From positions 1-52,420 of the forward strand of contig JAJDTT010000240.1 in NCBI GenBank assembly GCA_022827025.1: a stretch of DNA of 52,420 nt, given 5' to 3'. A program made the translations under genes and the position numbers. This document shows, piece by piece, positions 1 through 8,419 of the stretch; positions within the stretch are counted from its first letter, which is position 1; each line of letters opens with the position of its first letter. The DNA is from Acidobacteriota bacterium. Lineage in GTDB: Bacteria > Acidobacteriota > UBA6911 > RPQK01 > JAJDTT01. The notes under the pieces are model-generated. The model made no database searches, was not told the DNA's origin, and saw nothing but the letters and a program-made list of their open reading frames with translations.

Positions 1-106
1 CCCCCCCGCACGGCGCGAAAGAGAGCGAACGGACCGACCTTCCCTCCAAAGCAAAAAGCCAGGACGTCGAGCCGCCGAGCTTCGAGTACACCCAACGCTC
101 GAAAGA

Positions 107-126
107 GGGCGCCAAGAATGACGCCC
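107..126. repeat. Small palindrome, dispersed-repeat relative
   Basis: Arms GGGCG (107-111) and CGCCC (122-126) flank a 10-base loop and are followed by CTCC, like the copy at 342-361. The stem is short, so it is assigned to the family mainly by the shared flank. Confidence 0.4.
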
Positions 127-191
127 CTCCAAACGAGCAGCAACCCTGAGGTTGCCGATTGGGAACAGCCTCTCGGCGGCGTCTTTCACGC

Positions 192-270
192 GGAGCGGCG
201 TCTTTCAGGCGCCGACTGGGACCGGCGTCCGGAGCGGCGTCGTCCCCGGCGCCGACTGGGACCGGCGTCC
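192..270. repeat. GC-rich tandem repeat, two units of 39 and 40 bp
   Basis: Units 192-230 and 231-270 both begin GGAGCGGCGTC and share an exact 23-base block (208-230 and 248-270). A partial third unit lies just upstream around 172-190. The units contain GGCGCC palindromes. No coding function is apparent. Confidence 0.7.
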
Positions 271-341
271 TTCCGGGCGCCGGTCTCCGGAGTCGCAACA
301 CAGCGAAAGAATTCGGGGCGCCTACAAGACGCCCATCCCAT

Positions 342-361
342 GGGCGACAAGGATGTCGCCC
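342..361. repeat. Dispersed hairpin repeat copy near esterase stop
   Basis: Perfect 8-base arms GGGCGACA (342-349) and TGTCGCCC (354-361) around a 4-base loop. A weaker relative, GGGCG to CGCCC, spans about 316-333. It lies just past the esterase stop on the minus strand, but there is no T-run, so a terminator role is only possible. Confidence 0.6.
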
Positions 362-371
362 CTCCACTATC

Positions 372-1400
372 TCAAAAGGTCTGGGTGAGGAACGCGAGCG
401 TCTCCTCCAGGTGGGCCGCCACCAGTTCCCAGCCGTGCGGCTCCCCCTCGAAGATCATGCACTGGTGGGAGACGCCACGCTCGTCCAGAATCCGCGCCAG
501 CGACTTGATGCCATGCTCCAAGGGGAAAAGCCGGTTGTATCGGTCGGCGGTGCCGTAGGAGAAGTAGAGATTCAGGCCGGCCAAGGAGGCGCTTCGGGCC
601 AGCTCTTCCAAGCTGTTCTGCTTCCAGTAATCCTGGTCCATCGGGTCGCCGAAGGCCTTTCCCACCAGACGCAGGAAGTAGGTGGAGCTGCGGGAGGGAT
701 TGGAACGGAGGCCCTCGAAGGGGTCCTCGCCCAGAAAGACGATGGGAGAGACGCCGGCGGCCGAGGCATAGAGTCCGGAATGCTTCATGGCGATCTTGAG
801 AGCCCCGTACGCTCCCATGGAGACGCCTCCGATGGCGCGTCCGCCGGCATCGGTTCGAACCCTGTACCGACCCTGAATCGCCCGTAACAGATCGTTGCGA
901 ATGTAGGTCTCGTAGTTCCCGGTCCCGTCGGGAGAATCGGTGTAGAGGCTGTTCTGGCCGTCGGGATGGACCATGACGAAGTGGGGCAGCTTCCCCTGGC
1001 TCATGAGAAGGTCGATGCGGGCCGGAAGATCCCCATAGCGCGGGGTCGCCCAACTCGTGTGGTCGTTGTTCAACCCATGCAGGAAGTAGACGATGGGGTA
1101 CTTCCTGTCCGATTCCTCATCGTAGCTCGGCGGGAGCAGGACGCTGTAATCCGCATTCATCCCCAAGGCGGACGATCGAAAGCTTCGGAACTCCACCCTC
1201 GATTTGTTGGGGAGGGTGAGGTCGACCGGGTTCTCCAAACGCCGGGGAGGCCCCTTTCGCTGGGCTTCGAGCGCAATACAGGCCAGAAGCACACCCACCA
1301 GGCAGAGTGAGCCTAGGAACGACCGTGATCGTGCTCTGCTTCGAAGACAGGTCATACGGTCCAGCATCGATGTTTCCAGTCTGCAATCACGTTTCACCAT
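372..1400 (-). CDS. Secreted esterase, alpha/beta hydrolase (FrmB/antigen 85-like)
   Basis: A 342-residue serine hydrolase that probably cleaves carboxylic esters outside the cytoplasm. An arginine-rich start and a hydrophobic stretch (about 29-45) look like a signal peptide. The fold signs are the oxyanion motif FLHGL (106-110), the nucleophile elbow GGVSMGAYG with Ser194, an Asp in GTADRYN, and His322 in EGEPHGWE, which complete the Ser-Asp-His triad of the esterase D/FrmB family. ATGs at residues 12 and 16 are also possible starts; the one at residue 16 gives a more typical signal peptide. The gene stands alone, with no operon partner to suggest a substrate, so S-formylglutathione, feruloyl or other esters cannot be told apart. 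Confidence 0.85.
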   Translation of the reverse strand: MVKRDCRLETSMLDRMTCLRSRARSRSFLGSLCLVGVLLACIALEAQRKGPPRRLENPVDLTLPNKSRVEFRSFRSSALGMNADYSVLLPPSYDEESDRKYPIVYFLHGLNNDHTSWATPRYGDLPARIDLLMSQGKLPHFVMVHPDGQNSLYTDSPDGTGNYETYIRNDLLRAIQGRYRVRTDAGGRAIGGVSMGAYGALKIAMKHSGLYASAAGVSPIVFLGEDPFEGLRSNPSRSSTYFLRLVGKAFGDPMDQDYWKQNSLEELARSASLAGLNLYFSYGTADRYNRLFPLEHGIKSLARILDERGVSHQCMIFEGEPHGWELVAAHLEETLAFLTQTF

Positions 1401-1458
1401 CTTACCAGCCGGTCCGAAAATGGGGAGCCGATTCCGGGAGGTCCGGACGGACCCCGGT

Positions 1459-2712
1459 TCAAAAGAGCCTGTGGACCGGGACCGCCCAAATACCCGGCTC
1501 CAACTCCAAAAGATCCTCGCCCCGGTGGACGACCAGGCCGCCGAGCCACTCGTCTCCCAACGCCTCTCCCAACACGCGCAGCCCGGAGGAGTCGACCCTC
1601 TCCACCCGGGCGCGGTTCTTCACCTCGATGCCGAAGACGCCGGCCGAGGTCGTGACCAGAAGATCGACTTCCCGTCCCGACCGCGTGCGGTAGAACCACA
1701 GCATCGCGTCGCGCCCGAGGGTGTCGATCCACTTGCGGGCCTCCGCTACGACCAGCGTCTCGAACAGAGGTCCGGTGATCTCGCCCCAAAAACCGGTCCC
1801 CTGGCGCAGCAGACCCAGGTCCATCCAGTAGAGTTTGGGGCTCTTCACCGTCGAGCTGGTGAGGTTGCGCGCATACGGCGGCAGCAACGCGACCTGGTAG
1901 GACAGCCGGAGGTACTCCAGGTAACGGCGGGCCGTGGCGGCGCTGACGGCCGCATCCCGACCCAACTTGGCGTAGTTGAGGAGTTGTCCGGTACGGAGCA
2001 TGGCCAGCCGTTGCAGTAAGCGAAACGGCAACAGGTCGGCGACGCGGGTCAAGTCGGCAAGGTCACGCTCGAGCCACGTCTGCTGGTAGGAGCGCAGCCA
2101 ATCGCGCCTGTCCCCATCGTCCAGCGACAGGAGCTCGGGCATCCCGCCCCAAGCCGTGAGATTATCGATTGCCTCAACGCGCGCCGTCGCCTCGTCACCC
2201 AGCAGCCGCGGCGGCTCTTCACCGAGGATCGCCGAGAATGCGTCCGGTCCGGTGATGAGCCGATCGAACAGCGGACGGGGCGGAGTGAACCCGACGGCGC
2301 AACGCAACTCGGAAGCCGTGAGCGGCCATAGATCGTAGACGAACGCCCGGCCGGCCAGCGACTCCCGGATGCGTTTCAGGAGCAGGAATCGGGACGAACC
2401 CAGCAGGACCGAGAACGAGAGATGGCCCTCATCGTAGGCCAGTTTCACCTTGTCGAAGACACCAGGTTCCTTCTGAGCCTCGTCGATCACGGCTGCGCCG
2501 ACGACCCGGCCCCAACTGCCGCTGCGCAAGGCGCGCACCGCCTCCCGTTCCTCGATCGCGTCCAGGTTCAGATACCGCAGATCGCGGTAAAGACTCCGGG
2601 CCAGCGTGGTTTTTCCGGTCTGACGCGCTCCGGTCAGAACCACCAGGCGGCGCTTGTCCGCGGTTGGCAGCCGTGTGGTGAGCCACCGGAATCTCTGTAT
2701 ATTCGTTCTCAT
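1459..2712 (-). CDS. DUF4143-type AAA ATPase
   Basis: A 417-residue protein of the AAA_14/DUF4143 family, common in bacteria and archaea but of unknown role. The N-terminal ATPase shows Walker A GARQTGKT (28-35), Walker B AAVIDEAQK (Asp77-Glu78) and a sensor-like LLGSSRFLLL. The C-terminal half carries GREVDLLV followed by EVKNR, the usual DUF4143 end, which resembles a PD-(D/E)XK nuclease core. Such proteins are often mobile singletons. I chose ATG 2712; a TTG two codons upstream is less likely. A good -35/-10 pair lies just upstream, with the -10 only 8 bases from the ATG and no Shine-Dalgarno sequence. Confidence 0.85.
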   Translation of the reverse strand: MRTNIQRFRWLTTRLPTADKRRLVVLTGARQTGKTTLARSLYRDLRYLNLDAIEEREAVRALRSGSWGRVVGAAVIDEAQKEPGVFDKVKLAYDEGHLSFSVLLGSSRFLLLKRIRESLAGRAFVYDLWPLTASELRCAVGFTPPRPLFDRLITGPDAFSAILGEEPPRLLGDEATARVEAIDNLTAWGGMPELLSLDDGDRRDWLRSYQQTWLERDLADLTRVADLLPFRLLQRLAMLRTGQLLNYAKLGRDAAVSAATARRYLEYLRLSYQVALLPPYARNLTSSTVKSPKLYWMDLGLLRQGTGFWGEITGPLFETLVVAEARKWIDTLGRDAMLWFYRTRSGREVDLLVTTSAGVFGIEVKNRARVERVDSSGLRVLGEALGDEWLGGLVVHRGEDLLELEPGIWAVPVHRLF

Positions 2713-2720
2713 TAACAACG

Positions 2721-2750
2721 ATATTACAGGTTTATCAGTCTCACCATCAA
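2721..2750 (-). promoter_or_regulatory. Sigma70-like promoter of the DUF4143 ATPase
   Basis: On the minus strand TTGATG (2750-2745), an 18-base spacer and TAATAT (2726-2721) form a near-consensus promoter. Transcription should begin close to the ATG at 2712, which implies little or no leader. Confidence 0.6.
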
Positions 2751-2858
2751 TGGATTTTCTGTATTTTCATCTTTACCAAGAGTGAACACACAATTCGTCT
2801 GGCCTCCGCCGCCGGCTCTCCCTGGTGAAGCCGGGATCAACCCTGCGGTACCATTACC

Positions 2859-5012
2859 GTGATGCGGATGGGAAAATCCCAGGTTGGGATTGCCGTGGCA
2901 CTGGTGTTGCTCACCTCGTGCTCGCGATCGGAACCGGAAATGACCAAGGACGAGACGACAATTGCCATGCGAGAAAACCCCTTTTTCACCGAGAGTCCCC
3001 TACCTTTCAATTACCCGCAGTTCGATCGGATCGACGAGCAACACTACCGTCCCGCCTTCGAGCAGGGAATGGCCCGGCACCTGGACCAGGTGAACGCCAT
3101 CGCCAACCAGGCGGAGCCTCCCACGCTCGAAAACACCCTGGTGGCGCTCGAGCGCTCCGGCCGGATGCTCAATCGGGTCAGGAGGGTCTTCTTCAACCTG
3201 GTCTCCGCCCACACCAACGACAAGCTGGACGAGATCCGGAGCGAGATGGCTCCGAAGCTCTCCGCCCACAGAGACCGGATTCTGCTGAACCGCAAGCTGT
3301 TCGAGCGGGTCCGGGACCTGCACGGCCGCCGGGCGGCGCTGGATATCGATGACGAGTCGCGGCGCCTGATCGGGGAGTACTACACCGACTTCGTGCGGGC
3401 GGGAGCGCGGCTCTCGGACGCCGACAAGGCTCGGCTCCAGGAGATCAACGTGGAGCTGGCCAGCCTGCAGACACGCTTCAGCCAGAACTTGCTGTCGGAG
3501 GTCAACGACTCGGCCGTCGTCGTCACCGGCCGCGAGCAACTGGAAGGACTGTCGGAAAACCAGATCAAAGCGGCGGCGGATGCGGCGGCGGCCCGAGACC
3601 TGAAGGGGAAGTTCCTGGTTGCGCTCCGGAACACCAGTGGCCAGCCGCCATTGACCTGGATCCGGGACCGCGGGATGCGGAAGCGGATCATGGAGGCGTC
3701 CCAGGCCCGCGGCAGACGGGGAGGCGAGTTCGACAATCGCGGCATCGTGGCCCGCTCCGCCAAGCTGCGGGCGGAACGGGCGGCGCTTCTCGGCTATGCC
3801 AACCATGCCGCCTACAGCCTGGAGCGGCAGACGGCGAAGACGGCCGAGGCGGTCAACCGCTTCCTGGCCAAACTGGCGGCGGCAGCAGCCGCCAACGCCG
3901 CGCGGGAGGCACGGGACCTGCAGGCCATGATCGACGGCGACGGCGGGAGTCATCCGTTGGCCTCGTGGGACTGGGCCTACTACGCGGAGAAGGTTCGCAG
4001 GAAACGATATGCCTTCGACGCGTCTCAGCTTCGACCCTACTTCGAGCTCGACAACGTCCTGCAAAAGGGCGTCTTCTACGCGGCGAACCGGCTCTTCGGG
4101 ATCAGCCTTCGCGAGCGGACCGATCTCCCCACCCATCACCCGGACGTGCGGGTGTTCGACGTACTCGACGCCGACGGCCGGCCGCTGGCCCTGTTTCTGG
4201 TCGATCTCTATGCCCGGCCCTCCAAGCAGGGGGGCGCCTGGATGAGCTCGTTCGTCTCCCAGTCGGAGCTGCTGGGAACCCGGCCGGTGGTCAGCAACAC
4301 CATGAATGTCCCGAAGCCTCCCCCCGGGGAGCCGACACTGCTGAACTTCGACGAGGTGGAGACGCTGTTTCACGAGTTCGGGCACGCCCTCCACGGCATC
4401 TTCTCCTCGGTCCGCTACCCCTATTTTTCGGGAACTTCCGTGCCTCGCGACTTCGTCGAATTTCCCTCCCAGATCAACGAAATGTGGGCCACGTGGCCGG
4501 AGGTGGTGGCGAACTACGCGGTCCATCACGAGACCGGGGAGCCCATGCCCCTGGAACTGGTGGAAAAGATGTTGGCCGCGGAGAAATTCAACCAGGGATT
4601 CGCCACCACCGAGTACCTGGCCGCCTCCCTGCTGGACCAGGCGTGGCACCAGCTCAAGGCCGGGGAAGCGCCCGATGACGAGGGCGTGACCGATTTCGAG
4701 GAGGCGGTGCTGGCCGAGGCCGGCGTCGCTCTCGATGCGGTTCCCCCGCGCTACCGCAGCACCTACTTCTCACACATCTGGAGCGGCGGCTACTCGGCCG
4801 GGTACTACTCGTACATCTGGAGCGAGGTGCTGGACGCCGATACCGTGGAATGGTTCAAGGAGAACGGCGGGTTGACGCGGGAGAACGGAGACCGCTTCCG
4901 CCGGATGATCCTGTCGCAAGGAGGCAGCCGGGAGGCCATGGCTCTCTACCGCGAGTTCCGGGGCCGCGAACCGGACGCCGCCTCGTTGCTGGCCCGCCGC
5001 GGCCTGAACTGA
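2859..5012 (+). CDS. M3 family metallopeptidase (Dcp/oligopeptidase-like), lipoprotein
   Basis: A 717-residue zinc peptidase of the thimet oligopeptidase/Dcp family, usual length about 680-720. The N-terminus has a short hydrophobic stretch ending in LLTSC, a lipobox, so the enzyme is probably anchored on the periplasmic face and trims short peptides. The zinc site HEFGH falls at residues 505-509, followed by the family block GTSVPRDFVEFPSQ that supplies the third ligand. Start choice is open: GTG 2859, ATG 2862 and ATG 2868 are in frame. A TACCAT box at 2849-2854 lies 7 bases before ATG 2862 and no Shine-Dalgarno is visible. It is transcribed divergently from the DUF4143 gene and stands alone. 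Confidence 0.93.
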   Translation: MMRMGKSQVGIAVALVLLTSCSRSEPEMTKDETTIAMRENPFFTESPLPFNYPQFDRIDEQHYRPAFEQGMARHLDQVNAIANQAEPPTLENTLVALERSGRMLNRVRRVFFNLVSAHTNDKLDEIRSEMAPKLSAHRDRILLNRKLFERVRDLHGRRAALDIDDESRRLIGEYYTDFVRAGARLSDADKARLQEINVELASLQTRFSQNLLSEVNDSAVVVTGREQLEGLSENQIKAAADAAAARDLKGKFLVALRNTSGQPPLTWIRDRGMRKRIMEASQARGRRGGEFDNRGIVARSAKLRAERAALLGYANHAAYSLERQTAKTAEAVNRFLAKLAAAAAANAAREARDLQAMIDGDGGSHPLASWDWAYYAEKVRRKRYAFDASQLRPYFELDNVLQKGVFYAANRLFGISLRERTDLPTHHPDVRVFDVLDADGRPLALFLVDLYARPSKQGGAWMSSFVSQSELLGTRPVVSNTMNVPKPPPGEPTLLNFDEVETLFHEFGHALHGIFSSVRYPYFSGTSVPRDFVEFPSQINEMWATWPEVVANYAVHHETGEPMPLELVEKMLAAEKFNQGFATTEYLAASLLDQAWHQLKAGEAPDDEGVTDFEEAVLAEAGVALDAVPPRYRSTYFSHIWSGGYSAGYYSYIWSEVLDADTVEWFKENGGLTRENGDRFRRMILSQGGSREAMALYREFRGREPDAASLLARRGLN

Positions 5013-5049
5013 GGGCGGCCGGAGGCGTCCAAAGTGGTCCGGTCCGGGA

Positions 5050-6150
5050 TCAGATCCGCCCCTGGGTCCGGCGATAGAGTTTCGCGATCTTGGTCACGTA
5101 GGCGGGGATGGGATAGGAACGGTCCGTGCCCGGATCGGTCCACACCAGTCCGGCTGGAGGCGCGGCCGTCCGAAGCGTGGCCACTGCCGGATGAAGGGTG
5201 AGCCGCCGGTAGGTGATCTGATGACGAACCGGCTTCAGCAGGCCATCTATGCTGAGCGACAGGCCGAGCTGGCAACGGAAGGCTTCCTCCAGCGTTTTCG
5301 CGCCCAGATTCCGTTCCCCGACCTTGACCGGGATCCGGGGGAATTCCCACATCCCCTTCAGGAATTCACTCTCCCGGTTCCGACCCAGCAGGTACCGGTC
5401 CCGGTGACGGATCACGGCCACCGCGTAGCTCAACCTCCGCACGGCACGGCGTGCCCGGGGTAGAGGCAGCTTCTCCTGCACTCCGGCCTGGAGTCCGAGG
5501 CAGCTCCCCTCCAGCGGACAGCGCCCGCAACTCGGCGAGCGCGGCGTGCAGACCAGGGCCCCCAGTTCCATGAGCGCCTGGTTCAGATCGGACACCTCCT
5601 CCCGGGCCGCCGCAAAGCGGCTGATGCGGGTCAGCAGGTCCCACAGCGGCGGGGAATCGTCTCCGGAGGAGACGCCGTCCATCTTGAGGTAGCGGGCGAA
5701 GAGCCTGCGGATGTTGCCGTCCAGGACGGGCAGGGGCTGTCCGCAGGCGATGGAGAGGACGGCTCCGGCCGTGTACCGGCCGACTCCGGGCAACCGGATC
5801 ATCTCTTCGTAGGTCCGGGGGAACTCCCCGCCGTGCCGGTCGCAAATCTGCCGGGCCGCCCGCCGAAGATTGCGGGCCCGGCTGTAGTATCCCAGCCCCG
5901 ACCAGAGGGCAAGGACTTCGTCCTCATCGCTTTCAGCCAGGTCTTCCAGCGTGGGATAACGCTTCAGGAACCTCCGGTAGTAGGGAACGACGGTCTTCAC
6001 CTGGGTCTGTTGGAGCATCACCTCGGCCAGGAGGACCGGATAGGGCTCGAGCCGGCGGCGCCAGGGAAGATCGCGCCGGTGCCGCTGATACCAGCGCAGC
6101 AGATCCCGGCAGAAAACGGCGACGGGAACCGGCAGTTCCAGCTTTTCCAT
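5050..6150 (-). CDS. mutY: A/G-specific adenine glycosylase MutY
   Basis: A 366-residue base-excision repair enzyme that removes adenine mispaired with 8-oxoguanine. Catalytic Glu43 sits in AEVMLQQTQV, the helix-hairpin-helix is LPGVGRYTAGA (120-130), and Asp144 follows in VLDGNIRRL. The iron-sulfur cluster loop has Cys201, Cys208, Cys211 and Cys217 with the canonical C-x6-C-x2-C-x5-C spacing. The C-terminal 130 residues form the NUDIX-like domain that reads 8-oxoguanine. It follows the acyl-CoA dehydrogenase by 29 bases on the same strand and may be read through from it. Confidence 0.96.
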   Translation of the reverse strand: MEKLELPVPVAVFCRDLLRWYQRHRRDLPWRRRLEPYPVLLAEVMLQQTQVKTVVPYYRRFLKRYPTLEDLAESDEDEVLALWSGLGYYSRARNLRRAARQICDRHGGEFPRTYEEMIRLPGVGRYTAGAVLSIACGQPLPVLDGNIRRLFARYLKMDGVSSGDDSPPLWDLLTRISRFAAAREEVSDLNQALMELGALVCTPRSPSCGRCPLEGSCLGLQAGVQEKLPLPRARRAVRRLSYAVAVIRHRDRYLLGRNRESEFLKGMWEFPRIPVKVGERNLGAKTLEEAFRCQLGLSLSIDGLLKPVRHQITYRRLTLHPAVATLRTAAPPAGLVWTDPGTDRSYPIPAYVTKIAKLYRRTQGRI

Positions 6151-6179
6151 GGAAATGAAAACCAGACCGGAGAGGGGTG

Positions 6180-7358
6180 CTAGGGGCTGAGGACCTGCTT
6201 GGCGATGGTGGCGAGCTGCATGTGGGTCGTTCCTTCATAGATGGACCCGATCTTGGAGTCCCGAAAATACTTCTCCACGGGATAATCCCGGGTGAAGCCA
6301 TAGCCTCCGAAAATCTCGATCGCCCGGGACGTGATCTTCTCGGCGACCCTGGAGCTGTAGTACTTGGCCATCGCCGCTTCCTTCAGAAAGGCCTTGCCCG
6401 CGTCCTTCAACCGCGCCGAGTTGTAGACCAGGAGCCTCGCCGCCTCCAACTCCGTCTCCATTTCCGCCACCGAGAACTGGACCCCCTGAAACTGGCCGAT
6501 GGGCTTGCCGAACGCCTCCCGCTCTCGACAGTAGGCGACGGCATGGTCCAGGGCCCCCCGGGCCAAGCCGATCATCTGGGCGCCGATCCCGATCCTGCCC
6601 TCATTCAGAGTCTCGATGGCGACCTTGTAGCCGATGCCCTCTTCTCCCAGGATGTTCCCGGCGGGCACGGCGCAGTCCTCCAGGATCAGCTCGCAGGTGG
6701 ACGAGGCGCGAATGCCCAGCTTGTCCTCCTTCTTGCCGACGCGGAATCCGGAAAAATCCCGCTCCACCAGGAAGGCGGTGATGCCCTTGTACCTCTTCTC
6801 GGGGGCCGCGTTGGCGAAGACGATGAAAAGGTCGGCCTCCGCCGCATTCGTGGTCCACAGCTTCTGGCCATTGAGCACGTAATGGTCCCCCTGCCGGGAG
6901 GCCCGGGCCGCCATGGTGAACGCGTCGCTGCCCGAGGTCGCCTCCGACAGGGCGTAGGCGCCCACCCACCGCGAGGCCATGCGGGGCAGATACCGCTCCT
7001 TTTGGGACCGGGTCCCCCAGCGCAGCAGAGCATTGTTGACCAGCGTGTTCTGGACGTCCACCACGACCCCGGCCGAGGCATCCTCCCTGCTCAACGCCTC
7101 CACCGCCAGAATGGACATGAAGAAACTGGCGCCGGCCCCGCCCAGGGCTACGGGGATCTCGATCCCCATCAGGTCCAACTGGAAGAACTGTTGCAGAAGT
7201 TCGGGCCGGAAGGCTCCGTCCCGATCCATCGCCGCAGCCAGTGGCCGGACCTCGCTCCGGGCGAAGTCGGAGACGGCATCGCGAAACAGCATCTCCTCTT
7301 CCGACAATTCCGTAAGCGGCGACGGAGACGAGCCGAAGTCGGACATGAGACGGATCAT
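6180..7358 (-). CDS. Acyl-CoA dehydrogenase
   Basis: A flavoenzyme of about 392 residues, the normal family length, that introduces the alpha-beta double bond into acyl-CoA. Family marks are the substrate and FAD region ALSEATSGSDAFTMAARA, the central strand ILEDCAVPAGNILG, and the C-terminal block EIFGGYGFTRDYPVEKYFRD with the following SIYEGTTHMQLATIA. In this subfamily the general base is usually the Glu of YEGT. The frame extends upstream to 7499, but the first 47 residues look unlike protein, so I chose ATG 7358; ATG 7346 is also possible. Chain-length preference cannot be read from sequence. No electron-transfer flavoprotein genes are nearby. Confidence 0.93.
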   Translation of the reverse strand: MIRLMSDFGSSPSPLTELSEEEMLFRDAVSDFARSEVRPLAAAMDRDGAFRPELLQQFFQLDLMGIEIPVALGGAGASFFMSILAVEALSREDASAGVVVDVQNTLVNNALLRWGTRSQKERYLPRMASRWVGAYALSEATSGSDAFTMAARASRQGDHYVLNGQKLWTTNAAEADLFIVFANAAPEKRYKGITAFLVERDFSGFRVGKKEDKLGIRASSTCELILEDCAVPAGNILGEEGIGYKVAIETLNEGRIGIGAQMIGLARGALDHAVAYCREREAFGKPIGQFQGVQFSVAEMETELEAARLLVYNSARLKDAGKAFLKEAAMAKYYSSRVAEKITSRAIEIFGGYGFTRDYPVEKYFRDSKIGSIYEGTTHMQLATIAKQVLSP

Positions 7359-7453
7359 AGTCAGCCCCCCTATCCCTGACAAGGCCGGCAGCAGCCCGGT
7401 CAGGCTGTCCGTTTCGGACACCGGCGGCGCCACGACGGTCTCCCGGCGCCGTC

Positions 7454-7483
7454 CTGACAGCAATCCCGGCGCCGTAGTAGACT
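7454..7483 (+). promoter_or_regulatory. Promoter of the serine acetyltransferase gene
   Basis: CTGACA (7454-7459), an 18-base spacer and TAGACT (7478-7483) form a sigma70-like promoter. The direct repeat CCGGCGCCGT occurs at 7444-7453 and 7468-7477, 24 bases apart, so its copies flank the -35 box and abut the -10 box. Confidence 0.5.
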
Positions 7484-7504
7484 GTTTGCGACGGGTCAAG
7501 GGCC

Positions 7505-8419
7505 ATGAATTCCAAAAGCAGCAGTTCGCGAGGCCGCCGGTCTCTTTCCCGAGTCATCGACGAGATCGCTGCCACCTACCGGGACAGCCGTCTGAAGCAC
7601 CAGCATTTGGGGGAGACGCCTCTTCCCAGTCAGCGGGTCGTCGTCGACGTCCTGGGAAAGATCCGGATGATTCTCTTCCCCGGGTACTTCGGGCACCAAT
7701 CGGTCACCCAAGAGAGCGTGGAAGAGTACGTGAGCGGCTTGGTCGACGAAGTGTATCAGCGGCTCTCGAAGGAGATCTGCAAAGCCCTCGTGCTCGAATC
7801 CGGCCCGGACCCGGAGAGGGTCGGGAGAACCGCGGATGACATCTGCCTCCTTTTCCTGAAGACCTTTCCGCGGCTTCGACGGCTGTTGGGACTGGACCTG
7901 GAGGCCGCCATGGACGGCGACCCGGCGGCCCAGAGCAACCACGAGATCATCTTCAGCTACCCCTGCATGAAGGCGGTCACCATCTATCGGGTCGCCCACG
8001 AGCTGACCCTTCTGAACGTCCCGCTGATCCCCAGGATCATGACCGAATACGCCCATCACGAAACCGGTATCGACATTCACCCGGGCGCCCGAATCGGACG
8101 CCGCTTCTTCATCGACCACGGCACCGGTGTCGTCATCGGCGAAACCACCGAGATCGGAGAGAACGTCAAGCTCTATCAGGGCGTGACTCTGGGCGCACTG
8201 AGCTTCCCCGAAGGGGCGGCGGCGGCCCGTGGAAAGAAACGTCATCCCACCATCGAGGACAACGTGGTCATCTATTCCGGGGCCACGATTCTGGGCGGCA
8301 ACACGGTCATCGGACGGGACTCCATCATCGGGGGCAACGTCTGGATCATCAGCAGCGTGCCTCCCGGGTCCAAGGTCATGGTGAGGGTTCCCAAACTTCG
8401 GATCACCGCCGCCGTTTGA
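7505..8419 (+). CDS. cysE: Serine O-acetyltransferase
   Basis: A 304-residue enzyme that makes O-acetylserine from serine and acetyl-CoA, the first step of cysteine synthesis. An N-terminal helical domain (to about residue 170) precedes a left-handed beta-helix of hexapeptide repeats beginning IDIHPGARIGRRFFIDHG, with the active-site His-Gly pair and the later GVVIGETTEIGENV repeat. The long N-terminus and the break before the C-terminal turns match the EpsC/SrpH-like class rather than the shorter E. coli type. AAGGG lies 5 bases before the ATG. No cysteine synthase gene adjoins it. Confidence 0.9.
   Translation: MNSKSSSSRGRRSLSRVIDEIAATYRDSRLKHQHLGETPLPSQRVVVDVLGKIRMILFPGYFGHQSVTQESVEEYVSGLVDEVYQRLSKEICKALVLESGPDPERVGRTADDICLLFLKTFPRLRRLLGLDLEAAMDGDPAAQSNHEIIFSYPCMKAVTIYRVAHELTLLNVPLIPRIMTEYAHHETGIDIHPGARIGRRFFIDHGTGVVIGETTEIGENVKLYQGVTLGALSFPEGAAAARGKKRHPTIEDNVVIYSGATILGGNTVIGRDSIIGGNVWIISSVPPGSKVMVRVPKLRITAAV

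Larger units (their letters stand above)
1..371. other. Gene-free leading region with small palindromes and tandem repeat
   Basis: I see no credible gene here. Open frames through this stretch are rich in Arg, Pro and Gly and run into the antisense of the esterase. It holds three small hairpins (107-126, 315-333, 342-361) related to the dispersed intergenic repeat found elsewhere in the window, and a GC-rich imperfect tandem repeat at 192-270. The last hairpin ends 10 bases beyond the stop codon of the esterase, so it could also help end that transcript. Confidence 0.6.

Noticed and set aside
118-887. Open frames reading through the first gene-free region
   Set aside because: They cross the palindromes and tandem repeat and continue as antisense of the esterase, with no Shine-Dalgarno or motif.
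3000-4649. A 549-codon open frame on the minus strand
   Set aside because: It is antisense to the well-supported M3 peptidase gene and its product shows no known motif; high-GC codon use keeps it open.
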